Below, in pieces: positions 36,680 to 45,073 of a DNA stretch of 64,000 nt. The notes under the pieces were generated by a model. It was not told where the DNA came from. It did no database searches and saw nothing but the letters and a program-made list of their open reading frames with translations. Both the position numbers and the translations under genes were made by a program. Positions within the stretch are counted from its first letter, which is position 1, and every line of letters starts with the position of its first letter. This DNA comes from Azospirillum sp. (lineage in GTDB: Bacteria > Pseudomonadota > Alphaproteobacteria > Azospirillales > Azospirillaceae), in contig WGNK01000003.1 of the NCBI GenBank assembly GCA_016124535.1, positions 164,001 through 228,000 of the forward strand, in the 5' to 3' direction.

Positions 36680-36889
36680 ATGTCGGTCGCGACCGGTGAC
36701 AGATTTGCCGAGAAGGATCGGGAAACCAGGATCTGGGAGATCCTCGATGTCCGGGCGATGAACGGCCGGCCCCACGCGCGCTTGCACCGGCTGGACGATC
36801 CGACGCGGATCATCACGCTGGCGGTCAGCGTGCTGGAGGATCGCCGCTTCTTCAAGCGGTCGTCGCGTCCCCCGGCCCACGCCGCCTGA
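36680..36889 (+). CDS. Small conserved-looking protein, unknown function
   Basis: A 69-residue basic protein. The sequence is regular and codon-biased like its neighbours, with an alternating strand pattern (RIWEILDVRAMNGRPHARLHRLDDPTR then IITLAVSVLEDRRFFKR) suggesting a compact alpha/beta fold. I do not recognise a family. ATG 36680 is preferred to one 54 codons upstream, whose intervening frame crosses AT-rich non-coding DNA. It lies alone between rnhA and the MerR gene. Confidence 0.55.
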   Translation: MSVATGDRFAEKDRETRIWEILDVRAMNGRPHARLHRLDDPTRIITLAVSVLEDRRFFKRSSRPPAHAA

Positions 36890-36900
36890 GCCGGCCCGAC

Positions 36901-36943
36901 TTGACAGCTTCTGCTTCGAGCCTTACCTTTACGTAAACGTCAA
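36901..36943 (+). promoter_or_regulatory. Promoter and dyad upstream of the MerR gene
   Basis: TTGACA (36901-36906) is followed after 17 bases by TACCTT (36924-36929), 28 bases before the MerR ATG. Overlapping the likely transcript start is TTTACGTAAACGTCAA (36928-36943), with two ACGT cores 2 bases apart. It resembles sites I associate with LiuR/MerR regulators of acyl-CoA degradation, so it is a candidate autoregulatory operator. Confidence 0.5.
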
Positions 36944-36957
36944 CTTCGAGCCTCGCC

Positions 36958-37374
36958 ATGGCCGGCCGGGAGCCCACCTATTCGATCGGAGAACTGGCCG
37001 AGGACTTCGCGGTCACGCCGCGGTCGTTGCGCTTCTACGAGGACCAGGGGCTGTTGAGCCCGGCACGCTGCGGCTCCAGCCGGATCTACAGTCACCGCGA
37101 CCGCGGCCGGCTGGCCCTGATCTGTCGAGGCAAGCGGTTGGGCTTCAGCATCGCCGAGATCAAAGAGTTTCTCGAACTCTATGAGGCCGACGACCACCAG
37201 GTCGAACAAATGCGCTACGTCGCAACCCGCGCCCGGAGCCGGATCGACTCCCTGGAACGCCAACTCGCGGACGTCCAGCAGACCCTTGCCGAATTGCGGG
37301 CGCTGGCGGCGACGGTGGAAACCCATCTACAGAGTCACGGGGTTACCGAAACGCCGGACCGGAGGAGTCCTTGA
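36958..37374 (+). CDS. MerR-family regulator of the beta-oxidation operon
   Basis: A 138-residue MerR protein. The winged helix-turn-helix is at about 6-75 (YSIGELAEDFAVTPRSLRFYEDQGLL, then RIYSHRDRGRLALICRGKRLGFSIAEIKEFLELYEA), followed by a dimerisation coiled coil (about 80-128). No metal-binding cysteine cluster follows, so it is not a metal sensor. It is closest in style to LiuR-type regulators of fatty-acid and branched-chain acyl-CoA breakdown. It lies 18 bases before the thiolase gene, so it probably controls the downstream fad genes. Confidence 0.9.
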   Translation: MAGREPTYSIGELAEDFAVTPRSLRFYEDQGLLSPARCGSSRIYSHRDRGRLALICRGKRLGFSIAEIKEFLELYEADDHQVEQMRYVATRARSRIDSLERQLADVQQTLAELRALAATVETHLQSHGVTETPDRRSP

Positions 37375-37392
37375 GGTCATGAGGCCCAAATC

Positions 37393-38529
37393 ATGAAGAC
37401 TGTCGTCATCGCGGGCTATGCCCGCTCCCCCTTTACCCTGGCGCACAAGGGCGAGTTGGCGCGGGTCCGCCCCGACGATCTCGCGGCCGCGGTGATCGCC
37501 GGGCTGGTCGCCCGCACCGGCATCGACCCCGCCGACATCGAGGACCTGATCCTCGGCTGCGCCTTCCCCGAGGGCGAGCAGGGGCTCAACATGGCGCGCA
37601 TTCTGGGCTTCCTCGCCGGATTGCCTCGATCGGTTGCCGGCACCACGGTCAATCGCTATTGCGGTTCGTCGATGCAGGCGATCCACATGGCCGCCGGTGC
37701 CATCCAGATGAATGCTGGCGAAGCTTTCCTGTGCGCCGGCGTTGAATCGATGACCCGCATCCCGATGATGGGCTTCAATCCGATGCCCCATCCCGGCCTG
37801 GCCGAGGACTATCCCCAGGCCTTCCTGTCGATGGGACGCACCGCCGAGATCCTGGCGCGGCAATACCAGATCACCCGGCAGGACCAGGAAGCCTTCGCCC
37901 TGGCCTCCCAGAGCAAGGCCGCGGCGGCGCAACGTGCCGGTCATTTCGAAAAAGAAATCATGCCGGTGGGACATGGCGATGCCGAGGTCGGCGCCGATGG
38001 CTGCATCCGCGCCGACGCGTCGGCCGCGGCCCTGGCCAGCCTGAAGCCGGCATTCGAAACCGAGGGCAGCGTCACCGCCGGCACCTCCTCGCCGTTGACC
38101 GACGGCGCCGCCGCGACCCTGGTCACCTCCGAGGACTATGCCCGCGCCCACGGCCTGCCGATGCTGGCGCGCATCAAGGCGATCGCGGTGTCGGGCTGCG
38201 CCCCGGAAATCATGGGTATCGGCCCGGTCGGCGCGACCCGGAAAGCGCTGAAGCGAGCCGGGCTCGCCATCGCCGATCTCGATATCGTCGAACTGAACGA
38301 GGCGTTTGCCGCCCAGTCGCTGGCCTGCCTGCACGACCTCGGGATCGATCCGGACCGGGTCAATATCGATGGCGGCGCCATCGCGCTCGGCCATCCGCTC
38401 GGCGCCACCGGGGCCAGGATCACCGGCAAGGTCGCGGCCCTGCTGAAACGCGACGGCAAGCAGTTCGGGCTCGCGACCCAATGTATCGGCGGCGGCCAGG
38501 GCATCGCGACCATCCTCGAAGCCGTCTGA
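37393..38529 (+). CDS. fadA: Acetyl-CoA acyltransferase (3-ketoacyl-CoA thiolase)
   Basis: A 378-residue thiolase that cleaves 3-ketoacyl-CoA in beta-oxidation. Reactive Cys lies in NRYCGSSMQAIHMAAG, the His motif is [16 protein letters not shown] and the second Cys is in QCIGGGQGIA. It differs clearly from the biosynthetic thiolase at 1718 and is followed by fadB, which fixes the catabolic assignment. A REP-like double hairpin separates it from fadB. Confidence 0.93.
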   Translation: MKTVVIAGYARSPFTLAHKGELARVRPDDLAAAVIAGLVARTGIDPADIEDLILGCAFPEGEQGLNMARILGFLAGLPRSVAGTTVNRYCGSSMQAIHMAAGAIQMNAGEAFLCAGVESMTRIPMMGFNPMPHPGLAEDYPQAFLSMGRTAEILARQYQITRQDQEAFALASQSKAAAAQRAGHFEKEIMPVGHGDAEVGADGCIRADASAAALASLKPAFETEGSVTAGTSSPLTDGAAATLVTSEDYARAHGLPMLARIKAIAVSGCAPEIMGIGPVGATRKALKRAGLAIADLDIVELNEAFAAQSLACLHDLGIDPDRVNIDGGAIALGHPLGATGARITGKVAALLKRDGKQFGLATQCIGGGQGIATILEAV

Positions 38530-38537
38530 CAAGAACC

Positions 38538-38580
38538 GGGGCGCTGCCCCTCGCACCCCGCCAAGGGCCGCGGGCCCTTG
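38538..38580. repeat. REP-like double hairpin between fadA and fadB
   Basis: GGGGC-gct-GCCCC (38538-38550) is followed by CAAGGGCC-gcg-GGCCCTTG (38562-38580), joined by CTCGCACCCCG... spacer. The pattern of a GGGGC hairpin, CACCCCGCCAAGGG and a second hairpin resembles dispersed extragenic elements of high-GC alphaproteobacteria. It may protect the fadA message or attenuate fadB. Confidence 0.55.
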
Positions 38581-38604
38581 GTAGCCCGGAAGTGGGAGAT
38601 CCGA

Positions 38605-40917
38605 ATGGACATCAGTCGCGCGGCGGTGATCGGCGCCGGGGTCATGGGCAGCGGCATCGCCGCCCACATCGCCAATGCCGGGATACCGGTGGTGTTGCTC
38701 GACATCGTGCCCGGCGCGGCCAAGGCGGCGATCGCGCGCATGCTCAAGACCGAACCCGCCGCCTTCATGCACAAGGATTTCGCCGGGCGAGTCACCCCAG
38801 GCAACCTTGATACTGATCTGGGGCTGATCGCCGAGGCGGACTGGATCGTCGAGGCAGTGGTCGAAAAACCCGCGGTCAAGGCCGAGCTTTACCGGCAACT
38901 GCAAAAACTCCGCAAGCCGGGGTCGGTTGTGTCGTCAAACACCTCGACGATCCCCCTGGCGATGCTGGTTGCCGACCAAGAGCAGAATTTTGCCGAAGAT
39001 TTCCTGATCACCCATTTCTTCAACCCGCCGCGCTATATGCGCCTGCTGGAACTGGTCGGCGGCCCCCACACCCGCCCCGACGCGCTCGCCGCCATCGCCG
39101 ATTTCGCCGATCGCCGGCTGGGCAAGGGGGTGGTACCCTGCCACGACACTCCCGGCTTCATCGCCAACCGCATCGGCACTTATTGGATTCAGGCGGCGAT
39201 CAATGCCGCCCTCGACCTGGGGCTCACCGTCGAGCAGGCCGACGCGGTGTGCGGCAGGCCCTTGGGCATCCCCAAGACCGGGGTGTTCGGCCTGCTCGAT
39301 CTGGTCGGGCTCGACCTGATGCCCCATGTCTCGCGCAGCCTGCTCGATACCCTGCCGGAGGGCGACGGCTATCGGGCGATTCACCGCGAGGTCCCCCTGT
39401 TCGAGCGGATGATCGCCGACGGCTATACCGGCCGCAAGGGCAAGGGCGGTTTCTACCGCCTGGTCAAGTCCGACGACGGCAAGCGGGTCAAACAGGCGAT
39501 CGATCTTGCCACCGGCGAATACCGTATCGCCGATAAGCCGAAATTGGACAGCATCGAGGCGGCTCGCCGGGACCTGCGCGCTCTGGTCGAGCACCCCGAC
39601 CTGGGCGGCCGCTTTGCCCGTACCGTTTTGATCGCGACCCTGAGCTACGCCGCGCGCCTGGTGCCCGAGATCGCCGACGACGTGGTCGCGGTCGATCGTG
39701 CGATGCAGCTCGGCTACAACTGGAAATACGGGCCGTTCGAACTGATCGACCGGCTGGGCGGCGCCTGGCTTGCCGAGCAGCTGCGTGCCGCCGGCGCGCC
39801 GGTGCCGGCGCTGCTGGAGCTGGCTGCCGGGCGGCCCTTCTACCGCGTCGACGGCGCACGACTGGATTATCTGACCACCGACGGCAGCTATGCCCCGGTC
39901 CTCCGCCCGTCGGGCGTCCTGCTGCTCGGCGACGTGAAGCGCGGCGCCAGGCCGCTGGCCAAGAACGGCTCGGCCCAGCTGTGGGACATCGGCGACGGCG
40001 TGATTTGCCTGGAGTTCACCTCCAAGATGAACACCCTCGACCTCGACACCATGGCGATGATTCGCACCGCGATCGAGACCATCGGCGATGGCCAGGGCCG
40101 CTGGAAAGCCATGGTCATCCACAACGAGGGTGACAATTTCTCGGTCGGCGCCAACCTGGGCATGGCGATGTTCCTGGTCAACACCGCGATGTGGCCGCAG
40201 ATCGAGGCGACGGTCGCCGAAGGCCAGAACAGCTACCTGGCGATGCGGTACGCTCCGTTCCCGGTGGTCGGTGCCCCCTCCGGCATGGCGCTGGGCGGCG
40301 GCTGCGAGATGCTGCTCCACTGCGACGCGGTCCAGGCCCATGCCGAGACCTATGTCGGTCTGGTCGAAGTCGGCGTCGGCATCCTGCCGGCCTGGGGCGG
40401 CTCCAAGGAACTGGTGACCCGCCAGGCCCTGAAACCGGGCCGGGCGGGCGGACCGATGCCGCCGGTCACCGCGGCGTTTGAAACCATCGCCACCGCCAAG
40501 GTCGCCAAATCGGCCGAGGAAGCGCGCGACCTGCTCTATCTGCGCGAGGGCGACGGCATCACGATGAACCGCGACCGGCTGCTCGCCGATGCCAAGGCCA
40601 AGGTCCTGGCCCTGGCGCGCGACTACCGCCCGCCCGCGCCGGCCGCGCTGGCGCTGCCCGGGCCCACCGGCAAGGTCCTGCTCGACCTGGTGGTCGAAAA
40701 TTTTCGCGCGATCGGCAAAGCCACGCCCCATGACGTGGTGGTTTCGGACGCGCTGGCCCGGGTGCTCAGCGGCGACGCCACCGACCTCCTGGACACTGTC
40801 AGCGAACAGACCCTGCTGGCGCTGGAGCGCCGCGAGTTCATGCGGCTGGTCCGGACCTCCGGCACCATCGACCGCATCGAACACATGCTCACGACCGGAA
40901 AGCCGTTGCGAAACTGA
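38605..40917 (+). CDS. fadB: 3-hydroxyacyl-CoA dehydrogenase / enoyl-CoA hydratase fusion
   Basis: A 770-residue bifunctional beta-oxidation enzyme. The dehydrogenase comes first (NAD motif VIGAGVMGSGIAAHIANAG at 8-26; EAVVEKPAVKAELY; HFFNPPRYMRLLELV). The hydratase/isomerase domain lies in the C-terminal half (about 460-660), with NFSVGANL and GMALGGGCEMLLHCD; both catalytic Glu positions are kept (GCEM and LVEVGVGILP). This order is opposite to E. coli FadB and is usual in alphaproteobacteria. ATG 38605 follows GTGGGAG. Confidence 0.94.
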   Translation: MDISRAAVIGAGVMGSGIAAHIANAGIPVVLLDIVPGAAKAAIARMLKTEPAAFMHKDFAGRVTPGNLDTDLGLIAEADWIVEAVVEKPAVKAELYRQLQKLRKPGSVVSSNTSTIPLAMLVADQEQNFAEDFLITHFFNPPRYMRLLELVGGPHTRPDALAAIADFADRRLGKGVVPCHDTPGFIANRIGTYWIQAAINAALDLGLTVEQADAVCGRPLGIPKTGVFGLLDLVGLDLMPHVSRSLLDTLPEGDGYRAIHREVPLFERMIADGYTGRKGKGGFYRLVKSDDGKRVKQAIDLATGEYRIADKPKLDSIEAARRDLRALVEHPDLGGRFARTVLIATLSYAARLVPEIADDVVAVDRAMQLGYNWKYGPFELIDRLGGAWLAEQLRAAGAPVPALLELAAGRPFYRVDGARLDYLTTDGSYAPVLRPSGVLLLGDVKRGARPLAKNGSAQLWDIGDGVICLEFTSKMNTLDLDTMAMIRTAIETIGDGQGRWKAMVIHNEGDNFSVGANLGMAMFLVNTAMWPQIEATVAEGQNSYLAMRYAPFPVVGAPSGMALGGGCEMLLHCDAVQAHAETYVGLVEVGVGILPAWGGSKELVTRQALKPGRAGGPMPPVTAAFETIATAKVAKSAEEARDLLYLREGDGITMNRDRLLADAKAKVLALARDYRPPAPAALALPGPTGKVLLDLVVENFRAIGKATPHDVVVSDALARVLSGDATDLLDTVSEQTLLALERREFMRLVRTSGTIDRIEHMLTTGKPLRN

Positions 40918-40977
40918 TCGGGCCGCCGCCTGCCGCCCGACTGCTCAGCCCGGAAGCCCCTGCCAGGGAACAAAGCC

Positions 40978-42810
40978 ATGCCGATCTACCAGGCGCCGCT
41001 CGAGGATGTCGATTTCGTGCTGAACGAGGTGCTCGACGCGGGCCAGCTGGCGCAGCTGCCCGGCTGGGAGGACGCAACGCCGGATCTGGTCCGCCAGGTG
41101 CTGGAGGAAGGGGCCAAGATCAGCGAGCAGGTGCTGTTTCCGCTCAATCAATCGGGCGACGAAGAGGGCTGCCGCTTCGAAAACGGTGTCGTGCGCACCC
41201 CTTGCGGCTTCCCCGAGGCCTACCGCGCCTATGCCGAGGGTGGCTGGATCGGGCTGTCGGCCGATCCCGACTATGGCGGCCAGGGCCTGCCTCACCTGGT
41301 CAATTTCGTCATGGAAGAGTTCATCTGTTCGGCCAATCTGGCCTTCGGCATTTACCCCGGACTGTCCCAGGGGGCGGCCAACGCGCTGCGCGAGCACGGC
41401 AGCGACGACTTGAAGCGCCTCTACCTGCCCCATCTGATCGACGGCAGCTGGTCGGGCACGATGTGCCTGACCGAGGCACAGTCGGGCACCGATCTCGGCC
41501 TGGTGCGCACCCGCGCGGTTCCGGCCGATGACGGCAGCTATCGCGTCACCGGAACCAAGATCTTTATCTCCTCGGGCGAGCATGATCTCACCGAAAATAT
41601 CATCCACCTGGTGCTGGCCCGCCTGCCCGACGCGCCGGCCGGAACCAAAGGCATCAGCCTGTTCCTGGTGCCGAAATTCCTGCCGCGCGACGACGGCTCG
41701 GTCGGCCCGCGCAACGGTGTCGCCTGCGGCGGCATCGAGCACAAGATGGGGATCAAGGCATCGAGCACCTGCGTGCTCAATTTCGACGATGCCACCGGCT
41801 GGCTGGTCGGCGCCGCCAACAAGGGCATGCGGGCGATGTTCACCATGATGAATGCGGCCCGGCTGGCGGTCGGCATGCAGGGGCTGGGCATGGTCGAGGT
41901 CAGCTACCAGAACGCCCGCGCCTATGCTCGCGACCGCCGCCAGGGCAAGGCACTGAACGGCGCCAAGGAAGCAGGCAGTGCCGGTGCCGCCGCCGATCCG
42001 ATCATCGTCCACCCTGACGTGCGCAAAAACCTTCTGACCATGAAAGCCCTCGCCGAGGGCGGCCGGGCCCTGGCCTATTGGATCGGGCTGGCGCTCGACC
42101 TGGAGGATCGGCATCCCGATGCCCGCATTCGCCAGGAGGCCGGCGATCTGGTGTCGCTGATGACTCCGGTCGTCAAGGCGCTGCTGACCGATGTCGGGTT
42201 CGAGGCGACCAATCTCGGTGTCCAGATTTTCGGTGGCCACGGCTATATTCGGGAAAACGGCATGGAGCAGTATGTTCGCGATGCCCGCATCGCCCAGATT
42301 TACGAAGGTGCCAACGGCATTCAGGCGCTCGACCTGGTCGGCCGCAAACTGCCCCAGGATATGGGCCGGCTGCTGCGCCGCTTCTTTCATCCGGTCGCTC
42401 AGGAGCTTGAGGCCGGCCGCGACGACCCGGCGCTCGCCGAGTTCGTCGGCCCCTTGGCCAGGGCCTTCGGCAAGCTGCAGCAGGCGACGCTGCTGATCGC
42501 TACCCGAGGGCTCAAGGATCCGCTCGAAGCGGCGGCGGCCTCGACCGACTATCTGCGGCTGTTCGGGCTGGTTGCGCTGGGTGCGATGTGGCTGCGCATG
42601 GCAAAGGCGGCGCAACGCGGCGCGGCACAACTTGGCGCAGTCCAGGCTGGCGACACCCCGCCGGGGGACGGCCGGCTGGGCTTTTATGACGCCAAACTGA
42701 AGACCGCCCGCTTCTACTTTGCCAAGCTGCTGCCCCAGGTCAACCCGCTGTTCACCGCGATCGCGGCCGGTGCCGGCACGGTGATGGCGCTTGGCGAAGA
42801 TCAGTTTTGA
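40978..42810 (+). CDS. Acyl-CoA dehydrogenase (large FadE/DmdC-like)
   Basis: A 610-residue flavoprotein that introduces the first double bond in acyl-CoA breakdown. The substrate/FAD motifs are MCLTEAQSGTDLGLVRTRA, KIFISSGEHDLTENIIHLVLAR and GGHGYIRENGMEQYVRDARIAQIYEGANGIQALD, which carries the catalytic Glu. N- and C-terminal extensions place it in the long subfamily that includes 3-methylmercaptopropionyl-CoA dehydrogenases; chain-length or DMSP-related use cannot be settled here. It follows fadB by 60 bases in the same operon. Confidence 0.9.
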   Translation: MPIYQAPLEDVDFVLNEVLDAGQLAQLPGWEDATPDLVRQVLEEGAKISEQVLFPLNQSGDEEGCRFENGVVRTPCGFPEAYRAYAEGGWIGLSADPDYGGQGLPHLVNFVMEEFICSANLAFGIYPGLSQGAANALREHGSDDLKRLYLPHLIDGSWSGTMCLTEAQSGTDLGLVRTRAVPADDGSYRVTGTKIFISSGEHDLTENIIHLVLARLPDAPAGTKGISLFLVPKFLPRDDGSVGPRNGVACGGIEHKMGIKASSTCVLNFDDATGWLVGAANKGMRAMFTMMNAARLAVGMQGLGMVEVSYQNARAYARDRRQGKALNGAKEAGSAGAAADPIIVHPDVRKNLLTMKALAEGGRALAYWIGLALDLEDRHPDARIRQEAGDLVSLMTPVVKALLTDVGFEATNLGVQIFGGHGYIRENGMEQYVRDARIAQIYEGANGIQALDLVGRKLPQDMGRLLRRFFHPVAQELEAGRDDPALAEFVGPLARAFGKLQQATLLIATRGLKDPLEAAAASTDYLRLFGLVALGAMWLRMAKAAQRGAAQLGAVQAGDTPPGDGRLGFYDAKLKTARFYFAKLLPQVNPLFTAIAAGAGTVMALGEDQF

Positions 42811-42967
42811 GTCGACCGGCGCGTCCGAATGCGGCATATGACCGCGTTGGACCAAGTCCGCTTGCGTCGTGCTCATCGGCGGTGGTCACTGCTGCCGCTT
42901 GAATTCCTCGCGTCCCTCGTTCAGCATCGCCGGGTTCGTTGATGATGGCCATCGGTAAGCTTGCGGC

Positions 42968-43447
42968 ATGAATTTCGATCTGACGACGTTGCGGACCCGC
43001 CAGATTCGCCAGGCCTATGATTACTGGACGAGAAAACGGGGACAACGGCCGATGCCGGCGCGGCGCGATCTCGATCCGCTCGAGATGGTGCCCTGGTTGC
43101 CGCGGACCATGCTGGTTGACGTCTCCAGCGCACCGTTCGACCTGCGTTTTCGGCTGGTCGGTACCGGCTTGGTCAACAGCTATGGCCGAGAAATCACCGG
43201 CCGGCGGTTGCGCGACCTGGATCTTGGGGGGCGTGAGGAGAAAATCTTCCGGGAATACGCCGAATGCGTCGAAACCCGGGCGCCATCCTATTGCATCGAC
43301 GAGTTCGATCTGGCGAGCGGCCGGCATCTCTATTTCGAACGTCTGCTGATGCCGCTGTCCGACGACGGCATCGCCATCAATATGTTGTTCGGCGTCCAGT
43401 ACTCGACAGCGGACGGCCACGCCGGTAACGGCGTCCGCACCTTGTGA
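42968..43447 (+). CDS. PAS-domain protein (PAS_5 / PF07310 type)
   Basis: A 159-residue single-domain protein of the alphaproteobacterial PAS_5 type. It begins with RQAYDYWTRKRGQRPMPARRDLDPLEMVPWLPRTMLVDV, the family's recognisable opening, followed by the PAS core LRFRLVGTGLVNSYGREITGRRLRDLD. No output domain is attached, so it would sense a ligand and act through a partner. No clear operon link: it stands 157 bases after the acyl-CoA dehydrogenase gene and 61 bases before purB. Confidence 0.85.
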   Translation: MNFDLTTLRTRQIRQAYDYWTRKRGQRPMPARRDLDPLEMVPWLPRTMLVDVSSAPFDLRFRLVGTGLVNSYGREITGRRLRDLDLGGREEKIFREYAECVETRAPSYCIDEFDLASGRHLYFERLLMPLSDDGIAINMLFGVQYSTADGHAGNGVRTL

Positions 43448-43508
43448 TTCTTCGCCGTCCAGATCGTTCTCGAGGCCGGGTCCGCCGGCCGGTTCTCAAG
43501 GAAAGACG

Positions 43509-44804
43509 ATGATCCCGCGTTACAGCCGGCCCGAGATGGCCCGCATCTGGGAAAGCGATAACCGCTACCGTATCTGGTTGGAGATCGAGCGCCATGCTTG
43601 CGACGCCCAGGCCGAACTGGGCGTGATCCCGGCCGAGGCCGCGGCCGCGGTGCGGGCCAGGGGCGATTTCGACAGCGGCCGAATCGACGAGATCGAACGC
43701 CAGACCCGCCATGACGTGATCGCCTTTCTGACCAATCTGGCCGAGTATGTTGGTCCGGAAGCGCGTTTCGTGCATCAGGGCATGACATCGTCGGACGTGC
43801 TTGACACCGCTTTGGCGGTTCAACTGACCCAGGCCGCCGACCTTCTGCTGTCCGATCTCGACGCCCTGCTGGCGGTGCTGAAATGGCGTGCCAAGGAGTT
43901 CAAGGACACGCCGTGCATCGGCCGCAGCCACGGCATTCATGCCGAGCCAACTACCTTTGGTCTCAAGCTGGCCGGGCACTACGCCGCCTTTGCCCGCGGT
44001 CGCCATCGGCTGATCGCGGCGCGTGCCGAGATCGCGACCTGCGCGATCTCCGGTCCGGTCGGCACCTTTGCCACCATCGACCCCGCGGTCGAAACCCATG
44101 TCGCCGACCAGATGGGGCTGGTGCCCGAACCGATCTCGACCCAGATCATCCCACGTGACCGCCACGCCTTCTTCTTCGCCGTGCTGGGGGTGATCGCGGC
44201 GTCGGTGGAAAATCTCGCGACCGAAATCCGCCACCTTCAGCGCACCGAAGTCCGCGAGGCCGAAGAGTATTTCGCACCCGGCCAAAAGGGCTCGTCGGCG
44301 ATGCCGCACAAGCGCAACCCGGTGCTGTCGGAAAACCTGACCGGGCTCGCCCGGCTGGTGCGTGGCGCGGTGACGCCGGCCCTGGAAAATGTCACGCTGT
44401 GGCACGAGCGCGATATCTCCCATTCCTCGGTCGAGCGGGTGATCGCCCCCGACGCGACCATAGCGCTCGATTTTGCGCTGGTCCGGCTGACCGGTCTGAT
44501 CGAAAAGCTGCTGGTCTATCCAGACGCCATGCAGCGCAACCTTGACCGCCTGGGCGGGCTGGCCAATTCCCAGCGAGTATTGCTGGCCCTGACCCAGGCC
44601 GGCATGAGCCGGGAAGACTCCTATTCAGCCGTGCAGCGCAATGCCATGGCGGTGTGGCAGGAAGGCGGCAGTTTCCACGATCGCCTCGCCGGCGATCCGG
44701 CAGTGACCGCGGCCCTTTCGGCGGATCAACTGCGCGGCTGCTTCGATGCCGGCTTCCACAGCCGCCACATCGATGCCGTGTTCCGCCGGGTGTTCGGCGA
44801 ATAG
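43509..44804 (+). CDS. purB: Adenylosuccinate lyase
   Basis: A 431-residue member of the fumarase/aspartase superfamily, acting twice in purine synthesis (SAICAR to AICAR, adenylosuccinate to AMP). The signature GSSAMPHKRNPVLSENL holds the catalytic Ser loop, with RSHGIHAEPTTFGLKLAG and FVHQGMTSSDVLDTAL supplying the two catalytic His regions. Length matches the short bacterial type. AAGGAAAG precedes the ATG. Confidence 0.96.
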   Translation: MIPRYSRPEMARIWESDNRYRIWLEIERHACDAQAELGVIPAEAAAAVRARGDFDSGRIDEIERQTRHDVIAFLTNLAEYVGPEARFVHQGMTSSDVLDTALAVQLTQAADLLLSDLDALLAVLKWRAKEFKDTPCIGRSHGIHAEPTTFGLKLAGHYAAFARGRHRLIAARAEIATCAISGPVGTFATIDPAVETHVADQMGLVPEPISTQIIPRDRHAFFFAVLGVIAASVENLATEIRHLQRTEVREAEEYFAPGQKGSSAMPHKRNPVLSENLTGLARLVRGAVTPALENVTLWHERDISHSSVERVIAPDATIALDFALVRLTGLIEKLLVYPDAMQRNLDRLGGLANSQRVLLALTQAGMSREDSYSAVQRNAMAVWQEGGSFHDRLAGDPAVTAALSADQLRGCFDAGFHSRHIDAVFRRVFGE

Positions 44805-44900
44805 CTACCGCCGTGCCCGGCGAATGGCCGCCGCCGGGTGCCCGGCGAATGACGGATATGACATTTTGTCAATTGCGTGATGTTGCAGTGCAGCATATAT

Positions 44901-44977
44901 GACAGGTCATCCTTATCGGATGTTTCCTCCCTGTCAAGACTTCGGGCCGCCGATCTCCCCATCGGCGGCCTTTCTTT
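44901..44977 (+). ncRNA. Candidate small RNA or 3'-UTR element with terminator
   Basis: After purB, bases 44901-44935 fold as an outer stem GACAGG/CCTGTC enclosing CATCC-TTATC-GGATG, leaving the single-stranded TTTCCTC. A perfect terminator follows. The exposed CCTCC could pair with ribosome-binding sites, as in known alphaproteobacterial anti-Shine-Dalgarno RNAs. A possible promoter (TTGCGT 44873-44878, 17 bases, TATATG 44896-44901) would start inside the first stem, so a purB 3'-UTR product or a msrP leader are alternatives. Confidence 0.45.
44945..44977 (+). terminator. Rho-independent terminator downstream of purB
   Basis: GGCCGCCGAT pairs perfectly with ATCGGCGGCC over a CTCCCC loop, followed by TTTCTTT. 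It ends the purB transcript or a separate small RNA. Confidence 0.92.
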
Positions 44978-45073
44978 GCCCCCGGCCCGGCTCACGCCGC
45001 TTCACCCAGAGTTGACTTGCCGGTGTCCGCCGCTGCCGCTTTAGTGGTGCAGAGGACAGCGGAGGAAAGCCAG

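Noticed and set aside
38935..40884. 649-codon minus-strand open frame opposite fadB
   Set aside because: Same reason: low-complexity composition, no recognisable motif, and fully covered by a clear fadB.
44859..44871. TGACA-TTT-TGTCA as an FNR/NnrR-type site near msrP
   Set aside because: The dyad has an odd-length centre, unlike the even N4 spacing of FNR-family sites, and it lies far from the msrP start.
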